From Candidatus Ulvibacter alkanivorans (lineage in GTDB: Bacteria > Bacteroidota > Bacteroidia > Flavobacteriales > Flavobacteriaceae), in contig NZ_QOLC01000064.1 of the NCBI RefSeq assembly GCF_003333325.1, positions 1 through 18,184 on the forward strand: a DNA stretch of 18,184 nt. The letters are read 5' to 3'. This document shows, in pieces, positions 1 to 6,745 of the stretch; within the stretch, counting starts at the first letter, position 1, and every line of letters starts with the position of its first letter. A model generated the notes under the pieces. That model was not told the DNA's origin. It searched no databases and saw only the letters and a list, made by a program, of their open reading frames with translations. The position numbers were made by a program, and so were the translations under genes.

Positions 1-1
1 G

Positions 2-9
2 TACCTTTG
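2..9 (+). promoter_or_regulatory. Bacteroidota -7 promoter box of cvfB
   Basis: TACCTTTG matches the Bacteroidota primary sigma -7 consensus TAnnTTTG exactly. Its last base is only 5 nt from the cvfB ATG at 15, so transcription would begin at or within a few bases of the start codon. The -33 region lies outside the window. No Shine-Dalgarno sequence fits in the gap. The same octamer precedes uvrA on the other strand. Confidence 0.5.
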
Positions 10-14
10 TTGAC

Positions 15-845
15 ATGATTAAATTAGGAGAATACAATACATTAAAAATATTACGAGATACAGATCCGGGGCTGTATTTAGGCGATGATGAAGAAAATGT
101 GGTACTGTTGCCACATAAGTACAAACCGGATAATTTCGAAATAGGAGACGAGTTGCGTGTCTTTGTCTATTTGGACAATGAAGAACGACCTATTGCAACC
201 ACCTTAGAACCTTTTTTAACGCTGAATACCTTTGGCTATCTTCACTGCAGTGATGTAAATAAATACGGTGCTTTTATGGATTGGGGTGTGGAGAAACAAT
301 TATTCGTACCCTTTAAAGAACAAGCGCGACCTATGAAAGTGGGTAGTTGGTACGTGGTGTACCTCTACCTAGATGAACTTACAAAACGATTGGTTGGTTC
401 AAGCAAGACCGACAAGTTCGTGAGTAATGAGGATGTGTCTTTAGAAAAATTTGAGGAAGTAGATATTTTAGTAACACATATTACCGAAATAGGTGCAAAC
501 GCAATTATAAATGGAAAGCACAAAGGGCTTATTTATATCGATGATATATTTGAAGACATTCGTACCGGCGATCGTTTAAAAGCATTTGTAAAAAAGGTAA
601 GACACGATAATAAGATCGATCTGGTACTTCAAGCTCCAGGCTACCGAAGTATTGAACCTAATGCTAACTTTATTTATGACGAGCTGAAAGCAGCCGGCGG
701 ATTTTTACCCTTACATGATAAATCGGATCCTGAAGCCATTAAAAATCAGTTAGGAATGAGCAAGAAAAGCTTTAAGAAAGCAATCGGGACCTTATATCGC
801 GAAAAACAGATCGTTATTAAGGACGACGGGATCGAGTTGGTGTAA
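15..845 (+). CDS. cvfB: CvfB-like S1 RNA-binding protein
   Basis: The 276-residue cytoplasmic protein has the CvfB layout: S1-like OB folds at about residues 1-63, 66-130 (FGYLHCSDVNKYGAFMDWGV) and 146-206, then a winged-helix domain at about 215-276 (LGMSKKSFKKAIGTLYRE). Known relatives (Staphylococcus aureus CvfB, Bacillus YitL) bind RNA and affect virulence-factor expression; the role in flavobacteria is not defined. Length and domain order are full for the family. The ATG at 15 is chosen because the -7 box ends just 5 nt upstream and the first S1 domain begins immediately. The gene stands alone and converges on the next gene with a 28-bp gap. No signal peptide or membrane segment is seen. 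The family call is firm; the physiological role is inferred only from homologues. Confidence 0.88.
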   Translation: MIKLGEYNTLKILRDTDPGLYLGDDEENVVLLPHKYKPDNFEIGDELRVFVYLDNEERPIATTLEPFLTLNTFGYLHCSDVNKYGAFMDWGVEKQLFVPFKEQARPMKVGSWYVVYLYLDELTKRLVGSSKTDKFVSNEDVSLEKFEEVDILVTHITEIGANAIINGKHKGLIYIDDIFEDIRTGDRLKAFVKKVRHDNKIDLVLQAPGYRSIEPNANFIYDELKAAGGFLPLHDKSDPEAIKNQLGMSKKSFKKAIGTLYREKQIVIKDDGIELV

Positions 846-873
846 CTATCTTAGATTATTTCTAAGCTGTACT

Positions 874-1320
874 TTAGTACCCGCGCCTAATTCTATATGG
901 CGCACAACGTGGGCATATCCCTACCGGTGGACAGGGATCGACCAATTGCAGGCCTCTGGCTTCTTTATATACAGAATTGGTTACTGTAGTTTTTCCGTCA
1001 CTTACTATTTTAGTACCACCAATACCGACGTATTGTGATTGGATGGCCGAGACATCGTATTCTTGTTTTCTGTTAAAGAACCGCTCCTTTTCACTAATGG
1101 CGGTCATCATATCGACCGGAGTTCTATAATTATTCTCATTCACTTTAAAATCGGGCACCTTATAGTTAAGTGGGGTAGGTGTTTTAAATAAAGAGACAGA
1201 AACCAGATCATCCACTTCTGGGAGCGAACTGGCATCGATGGTAAAATAACGCGTTTCAAAATCGTATTGAGAAACGGCTACGACCGGTAGTAAGAATAAA
1301 AGGAAGACTAACTTTTTCAT
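874..1320 (-). CDS. small exported protein of unknown function
   Basis: I do not recognise this 148-residue protein. It begins with a clear Sec signal peptide (MKKLVFLLFLLPVVAVSQ, likely cut near residue 18), so it should reach the periplasm or outer membrane. It is not an obvious lipoprotein, because no Cys follows the hydrophobic stretch. The mature part is polar with no further membrane segment. It ends in a cysteine cluster, Cys130, Cys136 and Cys139 (CPPVGICPRC), followed by a basic tail (YRIRRGY), which could bind metal or form a disulfide. It starts 30 bp after the C1 peptidase gene on the same strand, with no terminator between, so the two are probably co-transcribed. A functional partnership is only a guess. 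Confidence 0.7.
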   Translation of the reverse strand: MKKLVFLLFLLPVVAVSQYDFETRYFTIDASSLPEVDDLVSVSLFKTPTPLNYKVPDFKVNENNYRTPVDMMTAISEKERFFNRKQEYDVSAIQSQYVGIGGTKIVSDGKTTVTNSVYKEARGLQLVDPCPPVGICPRCAPYRIRRGY

Positions 1321-1350
1321 CGCATTTTAAACATCAAAATTTAAGCCAAT

Positions 1351-2472
1351 TTATAGATTTAATTTTTTAGCGGTGGGTTTGGGTACAGCGTCTTTATGTA
1401 CCATAACACTTATTGCCTTTAAACGCATATACGATTCGCTAAAGTACACATATCCACCATTAGCATTTCTATCGGCATCGGTACCCCAACTATTTTTTAC
1501 TTTGTAATATTTGGTTCCATTCTGGTCGCGTAACATACCGGTAATGTGCATTAAATGGTCATCTGTGGTATTGTAATTCTCAAACTCGTCCTGTCGGTAT
1601 TCTTGGGTAATATTCATTTCCGGATAAATACCTTGTAAAGCCTTTATATTGTTTTCTGTGTTCTTCGGAATCACCGCTACGCCATCTTTAGAAGAAAAAG
1701 TTCGTTCGCTCACATCACAATCTAATGCTACAGTGTATCCGTTTTCTAAGGCCGAATCTATGGTATGTATCATTTCATCTAGCGGCACGTTGTAGAAACT
1801 TCCATAGCTCCAGTTGTCCGGGATATTTAAGATGAATTGCGAATAAAACGGAGCATGCGTATATGAGGTAATGGTGATATAGTCGGCCGGCTCCAATTGG
1901 GTCAATTCTAAAAATGATTGTGGTGTATATTGGCTGCCTTCATACGTAAATGTACCCGGGTTCTTTCCGAGGTACACATTCAGCACAGCATCTACAGCCG
2001 CTCGCCATTTTTTACTTAGCGCTCTTCCCGGATTGTCGATATACGTTGAAAGCATTGCATCTAATACGGCTACCATTTCGGCGTGATTATGATTGCGCTC
2101 ATTGTTTAATAATCCGCTATACGCTTGTTGTGGTACTAACCCATAAGTCGTAACCGAATTGATCACATCATGTGCCAAACCACCTTCGCTAAATTGAGCC
2201 TTTCCTTGTCGCATCACATAATTCTCGGCTTTTTTAGGGTAGGTATTACGTACGGTATACATTTCTGAAAGGTCGATCTGTTTTCCGGTGAGACGAATGA
2301 TCTCAGATTCTAAAAAGGAAGAAGTAGAAAAACTCCAGCAAGTTCCGGTTCTACCTTGACTAATAACAGGTGTCGCTTCAAGACCGATCACTTCGGTGAA
2401 CTGATAAGGTGCTTGAGCACTTGCTGTTTGAAGTGCGAAAAAGATTCCGAAGAAAATAACGAAGTAGCGCAT
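1351..2472 (-). CDS. exported C1B (bleomycin hydrolase/PepC-like) cysteine peptidase
   Basis: This is a papain-fold cysteine peptidase of the aminopeptidase C/bleomycin hydrolase group, 373 residues from the chosen ATG. The active site is readable: oxyanion Gln39 and nucleophile Cys45 in ISQGRTGTCWSFS, His309 in DDHLMHITG, and Asn327 in KVKNSWG. Classical bleomycin hydrolases are cytoplasmic and around 450 residues; this one is shorter and starts with a signal peptide (MRYFVIFFGIFFALQTASAQ), so it probably acts in the periplasm or at the cell surface. The frame stays open to a TTG at 2505, but only the ATG at 2472 puts the signal peptide at the N-terminus. It diverges from menB across 62 bp and is followed after 30 bp by a small exported protein. 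The family is sure; the substrate is unknown. Confidence 0.88.
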   Translation of the reverse strand: MRYFVIFFGIFFALQTASAQAPYQFTEVIGLEATPVISQGRTGTCWSFSTSSFLESEIIRLTGKQIDLSEMYTVRNTYPKKAENYVMRQGKAQFSEGGLAHDVINSVTTYGLVPQQAYSGLLNNERNHNHAEMVAVLDAMLSTYIDNPGRALSKKWRAAVDAVLNVYLGKNPGTFTYEGSQYTPQSFLELTQLEPADYITITSYTHAPFYSQFILNIPDNWSYGSFYNVPLDEMIHTIDSALENGYTVALDCDVSERTFSSKDGVAVIPKNTENNIKALQGIYPEMNITQEYRQDEFENYNTTDDHLMHITGMLRDQNGTKYYKVKNSWGTDADRNANGGYVYFSESYMRLKAISVMVHKDAVPKPTAKKLNL

Positions 2473-2510
2473 AACCGTGATTGTAGTATGAGAAATAATT
2501 AACAAAATTC

Positions 2511-2518
2511 TATCTTTA
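2511..2518 (+). promoter_or_regulatory. possible -7 box of menB
   Basis: TATCTTTA differs from TAnnTTTG only at the last base and ends 16 nt before the menB ATG at 2535. That would give a leader of roughly 10-12 nt. No TTG is found at the usual -33 spacing, so this is a weak prediction based on one box in the 62-bp divergent region. Confidence 0.3.
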
Positions 2519-2534
2519 CGCTAAAATAAGAAAT

Positions 2535-3374
2535 ATGAGTACACCTAACTGGAAAACTGTAAAAGATTATACCGATATCACCTATAAAAAATGTGACGGT
2601 GTCGCACGTATAGCATTTAATCGACCCGATGTACGCAATGCGTTTCGCCCCAAGACGACTTCAGAGTTATTAGATGCTTTTCACGATGCTCAAGAAGATA
2701 CCAGTATTGGGGTGGTACTTTTATCGGCCGAAGGACCTTCCTCAAAAGATGGTGTTTACAGTTTTTGTAGTGGTGGCGATCAAAAAGCAAGAGGACACCA
2801 AGGATATGTGGGTGATGATGGGTATCACCGGCTAAATATTCTCGATGTACAACGACTCATTCGTTTTATGCCCAAAGCGGTACTTTGTGTGGTCCCGGGT
2901 TGGGCAGTAGGGGGAGGACATAGTTTGCATGTTGTTTGCGATATGACCTTAGCGAGTAAAGAGCATGCCATCTTTAAACAGACCGATGCCGATGTAACTA
3001 GTTTCGATGGTGGCTACGGAAGCGCCTATCTTGCAAAGATGGTAGGGCAGAAGCGCGCACGCGAGATCTTTTTCCTCGGAAGGAATTACAGCGCACAAGA
3101 AGCCTACGAGATGGGTATGGTAAATGCCGTTGTTCCTCATAAAGATCTGGAAGCAACTGCTTTTCAATGGGCCCAAGAAATACTAGCAAAATCACCTACC
3201 TCAATTAAAATGCTAAAATTTGCCATGAACCTTACAGATGATGGTATGGTAGGACAACAGGTTTTTGCAGGCGAGGCAACACGATTGGCCTATATGACCG
3301 ACGAAGCCAAGGAAGGCAGGGACGCTTTTTTAGAAAAGCGAAAGCCAAACTTCGATAAGAAGTGGCTGCCATAA
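2535..3374 (+). CDS. menB: 1,4-dihydroxy-2-naphthoyl-CoA synthase (MenB)
   Basis: MenB is a crotonase-fold enzyme that cyclises o-succinylbenzoyl-CoA to 1,4-dihydroxy-2-naphthoyl-CoA in menaquinone synthesis, in the cytoplasm. At 279 residues it is full length. Signatures are FCSGGDQKARG (77-87), the oxyanion region GWAVGGGHSLHVVCD (122-136), the active-site segment QTDADVTSFDGGYG (149-162) with catalytic Asp158, and the C-terminal EGRDAFLEKRKPNF. At the place where E. coli MenB has the bicarbonate-binding Gly156, this protein has Asp151, as in the Mycobacterium tuberculosis type, so a built-in carboxylate probably replaces bicarbonate. No other men gene is in the window; the gene appears monocistronic, ending at a strong terminator 12 bp downstream. 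The ATG at 2535 gives the usual MenB N-terminus. Confidence 0.96.
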   Translation: MSTPNWKTVKDYTDITYKKCDGVARIAFNRPDVRNAFRPKTTSELLDAFHDAQEDTSIGVVLLSAEGPSSKDGVYSFCSGGDQKARGHQGYVGDDGYHRLNILDVQRLIRFMPKAVLCVVPGWAVGGGHSLHVVCDMTLASKEHAIFKQTDADVTSFDGGYGSAYLAKMVGQKRAREIFFLGRNYSAQEAYEMGMVNAVVPHKDLEATAFQWAQEILAKSPTSIKMLKFAMNLTDDGMVGQQVFAGEATRLAYMTDEAKEGRDAFLEKRKPNFDKKWLP

Positions 3375-3385
3375 GTATCAATAAA

Positions 3386-3422
3386 AAAACCGAAAGTAAG
3401 TACTTTCGGTTTTAATTTTTTT
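3386..3422 (+). terminator. bidirectional intrinsic terminator between menB and the SDR gene
   Basis: A perfect 12-bp inverted repeat (AAAACCGAAAGT at 3386-3397 and its complement at 3402-3413) encloses a 4-nt loop. It is followed on the plus strand by a T run at 3416-3422. On the minus strand the hairpin runs into a T7 tract (A run 3383-3389 on the plus strand). It sits in the 62-bp gap between convergent genes, so it can stop transcription from both sides. Confidence 0.9.
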
Positions 3423-3436
3423 AAGCCAACACTTTG

Positions 3437-4075
3437 TTACGATAGAACTTGAAAGTTTGATACCGCATCTTCGATCTTGGTTTCTCCTTTCAAGATCTCA
3501 AAAGCTTGATTTTTGGCAACCTCGTCATCCAGACTTTGTACCAAGGTTCTTGCGACATCCCATCTAGGAATTTCACCACTTTCGTTTAGTTTGTGCTCCA
3601 ACTTAATCTTTCCCAGTCCCTCTTCGTTAGTAAGTGATCCGGGTCGTACGATCGTAAATGTAAGTCCGCTAATATCTAAATATTGATCGGCATTGTGCTT
3701 TGCCTGTAGGTATTCTTTGATCTCTGTAGCTTCGTCGGGGGCATCAGCTCCCATTGAACTTAGCATGACAAATTTTTTAATGCGATCTTTTTTTGAAGCA
3801 TCGATCAATTTTTTCGCCCCTTCTTGGTCTACATTGACAACGTCCTTTCCGCCGGATCCAGCAGCAAAGACGACTCGATCAATTCCGTTGGTGGTATGTG
3901 AGACATCTTGAGTGAGATCGCCTATAACGGTATCAACCTCTTGTGAACGAAACGAATCTTGCTGCGACTCGTTTCTAATCATAGCCACTGGTTGATATTT
4001 GTTCGATTCTTTTAATAGTTTCACTACTTTATTTCCGGTGGTGCCTGTTGCACCTGCTACTAATATCTTTTCCAT
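3437..4075 (-). CDS. atypical SDR / NAD(P)-binding Rossmann protein
   Basis: The 212-residue protein is a single Rossmann domain of the NAD(P)H-binding, atypical short-chain dehydrogenase type (YhfK/YwnB-like, NmrA-related). The glycine-rich nucleotide motif GATGTTG is at residues 8-14 right after the first strand (KILVAGATG). Acidic Asp53 follows the second beta-alpha unit (VIGDL). The active-site region has SSMG (106-109) and a Tyr122-xxx-Lys126 pair, and VRPGSL (143-148) is typical of the family. Some members are true reductases and others only sense the cofactor; the substrate cannot be told. The ATG at 4075 places the first beta strand at residue 4. It lies 124 bp downstream of asnB without an obvious terminator between, so read-through is possible. 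Its own promoter is not clear. Confidence 0.85.
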   Translation of the reverse strand: MEKILVAGATGTTGNKVVKLLKESNKYQPVAMIRNESQQDSFRSQEVDTVIGDLTQDVSHTTNGIDRVVFAAGSGGKDVVNVDQEGAKKLIDASKKDRIKKFVMLSSMGADAPDEATEIKEYLQAKHNADQYLDISGLTFTIVRPGSLTNEEGLGKIKLEHKLNESGEIPRWDVARTLVQSLDDEVAKNQAFEILKGETKIEDAVSNFQVLS

Positions 4076-4199
4076 ACCATAATATAGGTATAGAACATTT
4101 TTTAAAAGGATGGCTTAACGCACTTTAACACCAAAATTTTAAAAATTTTAGGGTAGTTTAACAAATTCTTTTGCTTATTAGGAGCAACAACAATTCGAC

Positions 4200-5873
4200 T
4201 TATTTTTTTGCATAGGCATCGTCATGTACATTGGCAACAGCCCTACCGCTGGGGTCGTTCATATTCTTAAAGCTTTCGTCCCATTCTAGAGCGATGGGAC
4301 TACTACATGCTACCGAGGGAACAGAAGGCACACTTAGCGCAGCAGTGTCACTGGGAAAGTGTTCTTCAAAAATAGATCGGTAATAGAACTCTTCTTTACT
4401 GGTTGGCGTTTGTAAGCGGAAGCGATATTGTGCATTGGCCATTTGTTCGTCGCTTACTTGTTCATTTACCAACTCCTTCAATGTATCGATCCAACTGTAG
4501 CCAACTCCATCACTAAATTGTTCTTTTTGTCGCCACGCCACGCTTTCGGGTAGCATATCTTCAAAGGCTTTCCGAAGCACCCATTTTTCCATTCGTTCTC
4601 CATTAATCATTTTATCTTTAGGATTGATACGCATCGCCACGTCCATAAATTCCTTATCTAGAAATGGTACCCTGCCTTCAATGCCCCATGAGGCTAACGA
4701 TTTGTTCGCTCGAAGACAATCGTACATGTGCAACTTATCTAATTTTCGTACTGTTTCTTTGTGAAACTCCTCGGCGTTAGGTGCTTTGTGGAAATACAAA
4801 TAACCTCCAAAGATCTCATCACTTCCTTCACCGCTCAATACCATTTTTATTCCCATGGCCTTAATTGCTCTGGCCATTAGGTACATTGGGGTAGAAGCTC
4901 GAACGGTTGTAATATCGTACGTTTCCAAATGATAGATCACATCACGTATCGCATCTATTCCTTCTTGTATGGTGAATTTTATCTCATGGTGCACCGTATC
5001 TAGATGTTTGGCTACCTTTCTGGCGGCCGCCAAATCTGGAGAACCTTCCAGACCAATAGCAAATGAATGCAATTGAGGCCACCACGCTTTATCTTGGTCG
5101 CCACTTTCAATTCGTTTTTCTGCATATTTTTTTGCAATGGCAGAGGTGATCGATGAATCTAAACCGCCGGATAGTAAAACGCCGTAAGGAACATCACTCA
5201 TTAACTGGCGATGAACCGCATCTTCTAAGGCTTGGCGCAAGGCTTTAATGCTAGTCTCATTATCTTTTACTGCATCATATTCCATCCAGTCTCTGGTATA
5301 CCACTTGGTGAGCACTCCTTCAGCACTGTCTAAGTAATGACCCGGCGGGAACAATTCGATCTTGGTGCACACGCCTTCCAATGCCTTTAATTCCGAAGCA
5401 ACATAAAAGGTTCCATTTTGATCCCAGCCCATATAAAGTGGTATAATTCCCATGTGGTCACGTGCTATTAGATATCGATCTTGTTCTACGTCGTACAACG
5501 CAAATCCGAAGATACCGTTCATCTCATCTAAGAACGCATTACCTTTGTCTTTATACAGCGCTAATATTACTTCACAGTCGCTTGCTGTTTGAAAATTATA
5601 AGTGCCTTTAAACTGTTTCCGAAGCTCCAAGTGGTTATAGATCTCGCCGTTAGCAGCCAGTATTAGATTCTTATCTTCGGAAAACAATGGTTGTTTGCCC
5701 GAAGTAGGATCTACGATCGCAAGACGCTCATGCGCCATGATCGCTTTATCGGTACTATAAATACCACTCCAATCCGGACCGCGATGCCGAATACATTTCG
5801 ACATTGCCAGCAGTTGCGGGCGCAGCTGCTCAGCCGATTCTTTCAAGTTAAAAGCACATACAATTCCACACAT
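4200..5873 (-). CDS. asnB: asparagine synthetase B, glutamine-hydrolysing
   Basis: AsnB makes asparagine from aspartate, glutamine and ATP in the cytoplasm. The class II glutaminase domain (about 1-195) starts with catalytic Cys2 (MCGIV) and has Arg50, the NGE motif at 75-77 and Asp99 for glutamine binding. The synthetase domain carries the PP-loop SGGLDSS at 235-241 that binds ATP pyrophosphate, then the SGEGSDE motif. At 557 residues it matches E. coli AsnB (554), including the tail DPSGRAV. The start is fixed because Cys must follow the initiator Met. The 170 nt upstream hold an Asn-rich leader peptide ORF and a terminator hairpin, so expression is probably controlled by attenuation according to Asn-tRNA supply. 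The SDR gene follows 124 bp downstream. Confidence 0.97.
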   Translation of the reverse strand: MCGIVCAFNLKESAEQLRPQLLAMSKCIRHRGPDWSGIYSTDKAIMAHERLAIVDPTSGKQPLFSEDKNLILAANGEIYNHLELRKQFKGTYNFQTASDCEVILALYKDKGNAFLDEMNGIFGFALYDVEQDRYLIARDHMGIIPLYMGWDQNGTFYVASELKALEGVCTKIELFPPGHYLDSAEGVLTKWYTRDWMEYDAVKDNETSIKALRQALEDAVHRQLMSDVPYGVLLSGGLDSSITSAIAKKYAEKRIESGDQDKAWWPQLHSFAIGLEGSPDLAAARKVAKHLDTVHHEIKFTIQEGIDAIRDVIYHLETYDITTVRASTPMYLMARAIKAMGIKMVLSGEGSDEIFGGYLYFHKAPNAEEFHKETVRKLDKLHMYDCLRANKSLASWGIEGRVPFLDKEFMDVAMRINPKDKMINGERMEKWVLRKAFEDMLPESVAWRQKEQFSDGVGYSWIDTLKELVNEQVSDEQMANAQYRFRLQTPTSKEEFYYRSIFEEHFPSDTAALSVPSVPSVACSSPIALEWDESFKNMNDPSGRAVANVHDDAYAKK

Positions 5874-5934
5874 AGTATTTTGTTTTATGTCGCAATTTCG
5901 ATTCCGACGATTATAGTTAATTTATATCTTGAAC

Positions 5935-5969
5935 AAAAAAAAGCCCGTCAAGTAAAAAACCTGACGGGC
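5935..5969 (-). terminator. intrinsic terminator (attenuator) in the asnB leader
   Basis: Read on the minus strand, GCCCGTCA (5969 to 5962) pairs perfectly with TGACGGGC (5950 to 5943), an 8-bp GC-rich stem with an 11-nt loop, followed at once by eight T (5942 to 5935). It lies 62 nt before the asnB start and 23 nt after the stop of the Asn-rich leader ORF, so it must be bypassed by any transcript entering asnB from the leader promoter. It could alternatively end transcription of the gene at 6158-6682, but the Asn-rich ORF between them favours a regulatory role. Confidence 0.85.
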
Positions 5970-6006
5970 CATATATCTCGACAAGGTTCTTGTTAAGGCA
6001 TCCCGT
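5964..6006 (-). promoter_or_regulatory. candidate antiterminator of the asnB leader
   Basis: ACGGG (6006 to 6002), spanning the last Asn codon and the Gly codon of the leader peptide, can pair with CCCGT (5968 to 5964) in the 5' arm of the terminator. It copies the core of the terminator 3' arm, so the two pairings exclude each other. The helix can be extended by CC (5998-5997) with GG (5970-5969) across a 3-nt bulge. A small hairpin, ACAAG/CTTGT (5993 to 5981), sits in the intervening loop. A ribosome finishing at the stop codon (5995-5993) would cover ACGGG; one held on the first Asn codons of the run would leave most of it free. Confidence 0.55.
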
Positions 6007-6043
6007 TATTATTGTTATTATTAGTTGTGATGTTGGTAAACAT
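5993..6043 (-). CDS. asparagine-rich leader peptide of asnB
   Basis: This 16-codon ORF reads MFTNITTNNNNNNGMP and ends in TAA. Seven of 16 residues are Asn, with six in a row at residues 8-13, encoded by a mix of AAT and AAC rather than one repeated triplet. It lies 119 nt upstream of asnB on the same strand, followed by a terminator hairpin and T run. It therefore has every part of a his/trp/leu-type attenuation leader with the amino acid matching the downstream enzyme's product. Scarce Asn-tRNA would stall ribosomes in the Asn run and favour antitermination; ample Asn-tRNA would allow termination. A purine patch AAGGG is only 2 nt from the ATG, closer than usual for a ribosome site. The peptide itself is not expected to have another function. 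Confidence 0.8.
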   Translation of the reverse strand: MFTNITTNNNNNNGMP

Positions 6044-6070
6044 GTCCCTTGAATTGTTATTTGATTCTTT

Positions 6071-6104
6071 GTAAAGATTCCGAAAATAATATGAAGATTC
6101 CAAA
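6071..6104 (-). repeat. 14-bp near-repeat upstream of the asnB leader
   Basis: Two copies of TTYGGAATCTTYAY occur on the minus strand, at 6104 to 6091 and 6084 to 6071. They share the identical core GGAATCTT and differ at three pyrimidine positions. The period is exactly 20 bp, about two helical turns, which would place bound proteins on the same DNA face. They lie 27-60 nt before the leader ATG, where the promoter is expected. They could be an operator or chance in AT-rich sequence. Confidence 0.45.
6072..6079 (-). promoter_or_regulatory. weak candidate -7 box for the asnB leader transcript
   Basis: AATCTTTA (6079 to 6072) resembles TAnnTTTG with two mismatches, and a TTTG (6104 to 6101) lies 21 nt upstream as a possible -33 element. 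Transcription would start near 6066 and give a leader of roughly 190 nt before asnB. Both elements overlap the two repeat copies. The match is poor, so this is only a suggestion. Confidence 0.25.
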
Positions 6105-6157
6105 TTTTAGCACCTGTAATTTTATTTTGAACTCTATTTACATACTGTTCCTGTCGT

Positions 6158-6682
6158 TTATTCGTCGAACAATCGCAGTTCTAACGGCAAGGATTCTTCG
6201 GCTATTGGCGCCGCGTTAATCGTGTAATAGGCGTGCTTTAGTCGGTTGTTGTCTCGCAATCGAATTCGGTAAATTTCTCGCTTTGGATTAAAGACTGTTA
6301 TAAAATTGGCCGAGTCTATTTGAAAATCTCCAAAATCTGATCTAGTACGCAGTTGTATGGTCTCGGGCAATTCTACTGCTTGCATGAATTGCGAGTAAAA
6401 AATAAGTTCTCCGGTGGGTAAGTAGGAAGCCGAGAATCCCGGATTGCTCGCTTCTGTAAATTTCGCTATATAACGAACCGCATCGCTATCGGCCATATCA
6501 AAATCACGTTGTAATTGCCATTCAGTAATAAATCCGTCCGGAAACAATTCTTGCTGATTCATAAAGACCGCTTCAGGAACTTCCGATTCGGGTATGGTAG
6601 TTTGAGTACGATCGGCAATTTGTCCGTTGATACCAACCGTGCACGACAGAAAAAGTAGGATTGAAGTAATAATTGTTCTCAT
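6158..6682 (-). CDS. exported PepSY-like domain protein
   Basis: The 174-residue protein has a Sec signal peptide (MRTIITSILLFLSCTVGING, cut before Gln21) and no other membrane segment, so it is periplasmic or surface located. The mature part resembles the PepSY-like/BLIP-fold repeats common in Bacteroidota exported proteins: a VPEAVFMNQQELFPD start, then W55, then a strand pattern ending in ASYLPTGELIFYS. That assignment is from pattern only. The C-terminal half (about 115-174) is beta-rich and unassigned. The ATG at 6682 is required for the signal peptide. It follows the E1 fusion by 63 bp on the same strand and may be its distal cistron or have its own promoter; no good -7 box was found. 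Its stop is 115 nt before the asnB leader ORF. Function unknown. Confidence 0.65.
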   Translation of the reverse strand: MRTIITSILLFLSCTVGINGQIADRTQTTIPESEVPEAVFMNQQELFPDGFITEWQLQRDFDMADSDAVRYIAKFTEASNPGFSASYLPTGELIFYSQFMQAVELPETIQLRTRSDFGDFQIDSANFITVFNPKREIYRIRLRDNNRLKHAYYTINAAPIAEESLPLELRLFDE

Positions 6683-6745
6683 AGCGTATGTATTAATTAC
6701 ACTATAAGATACAGAGTTTCCGCCAAAATTGACAGCACTTTATGA

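Noticed and set aside
850..866. Small hairpin CTTAGA/TCTAAG between cvfB and the convergent gene
   Set aside because: Only 6 AT-rich base pairs and no T run follows on either strand, so it is not a convincing terminator.
1950..2153. Plus-strand ORF inside the C1 peptidase gene, and similar opposite-strand ORFs inside menB, the E1 fusion, uvrA and the M1-like gene
   Set aside because: They lie wholly within well-supported genes, lack signal peptides or known motifs, and appear to be reading-frame shadows.
4133..4150. AT palindrome (AAAATTTT repeated) between asnB and the SDR gene
   Set aside because: It has no GC pairs and would not form a stable RNA terminator; most likely AT-rich background.
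5691..5996. 101-residue plus-strand ORF across the asnB start and leader
   Set aside because: It is antisense to the 5' end of asnB and to the attenuator, has no recognisable domain, and its composition follows the opposite-strand gene.
5993..6043. Asn run as a simple trinucleotide repeat artefact
   Set aside because: The codons mix AAT and AAC, sit in a complete ATG-to-TAA ORF, and are followed by a terminator and asnB; a bare microsatellite would not explain this arrangement.
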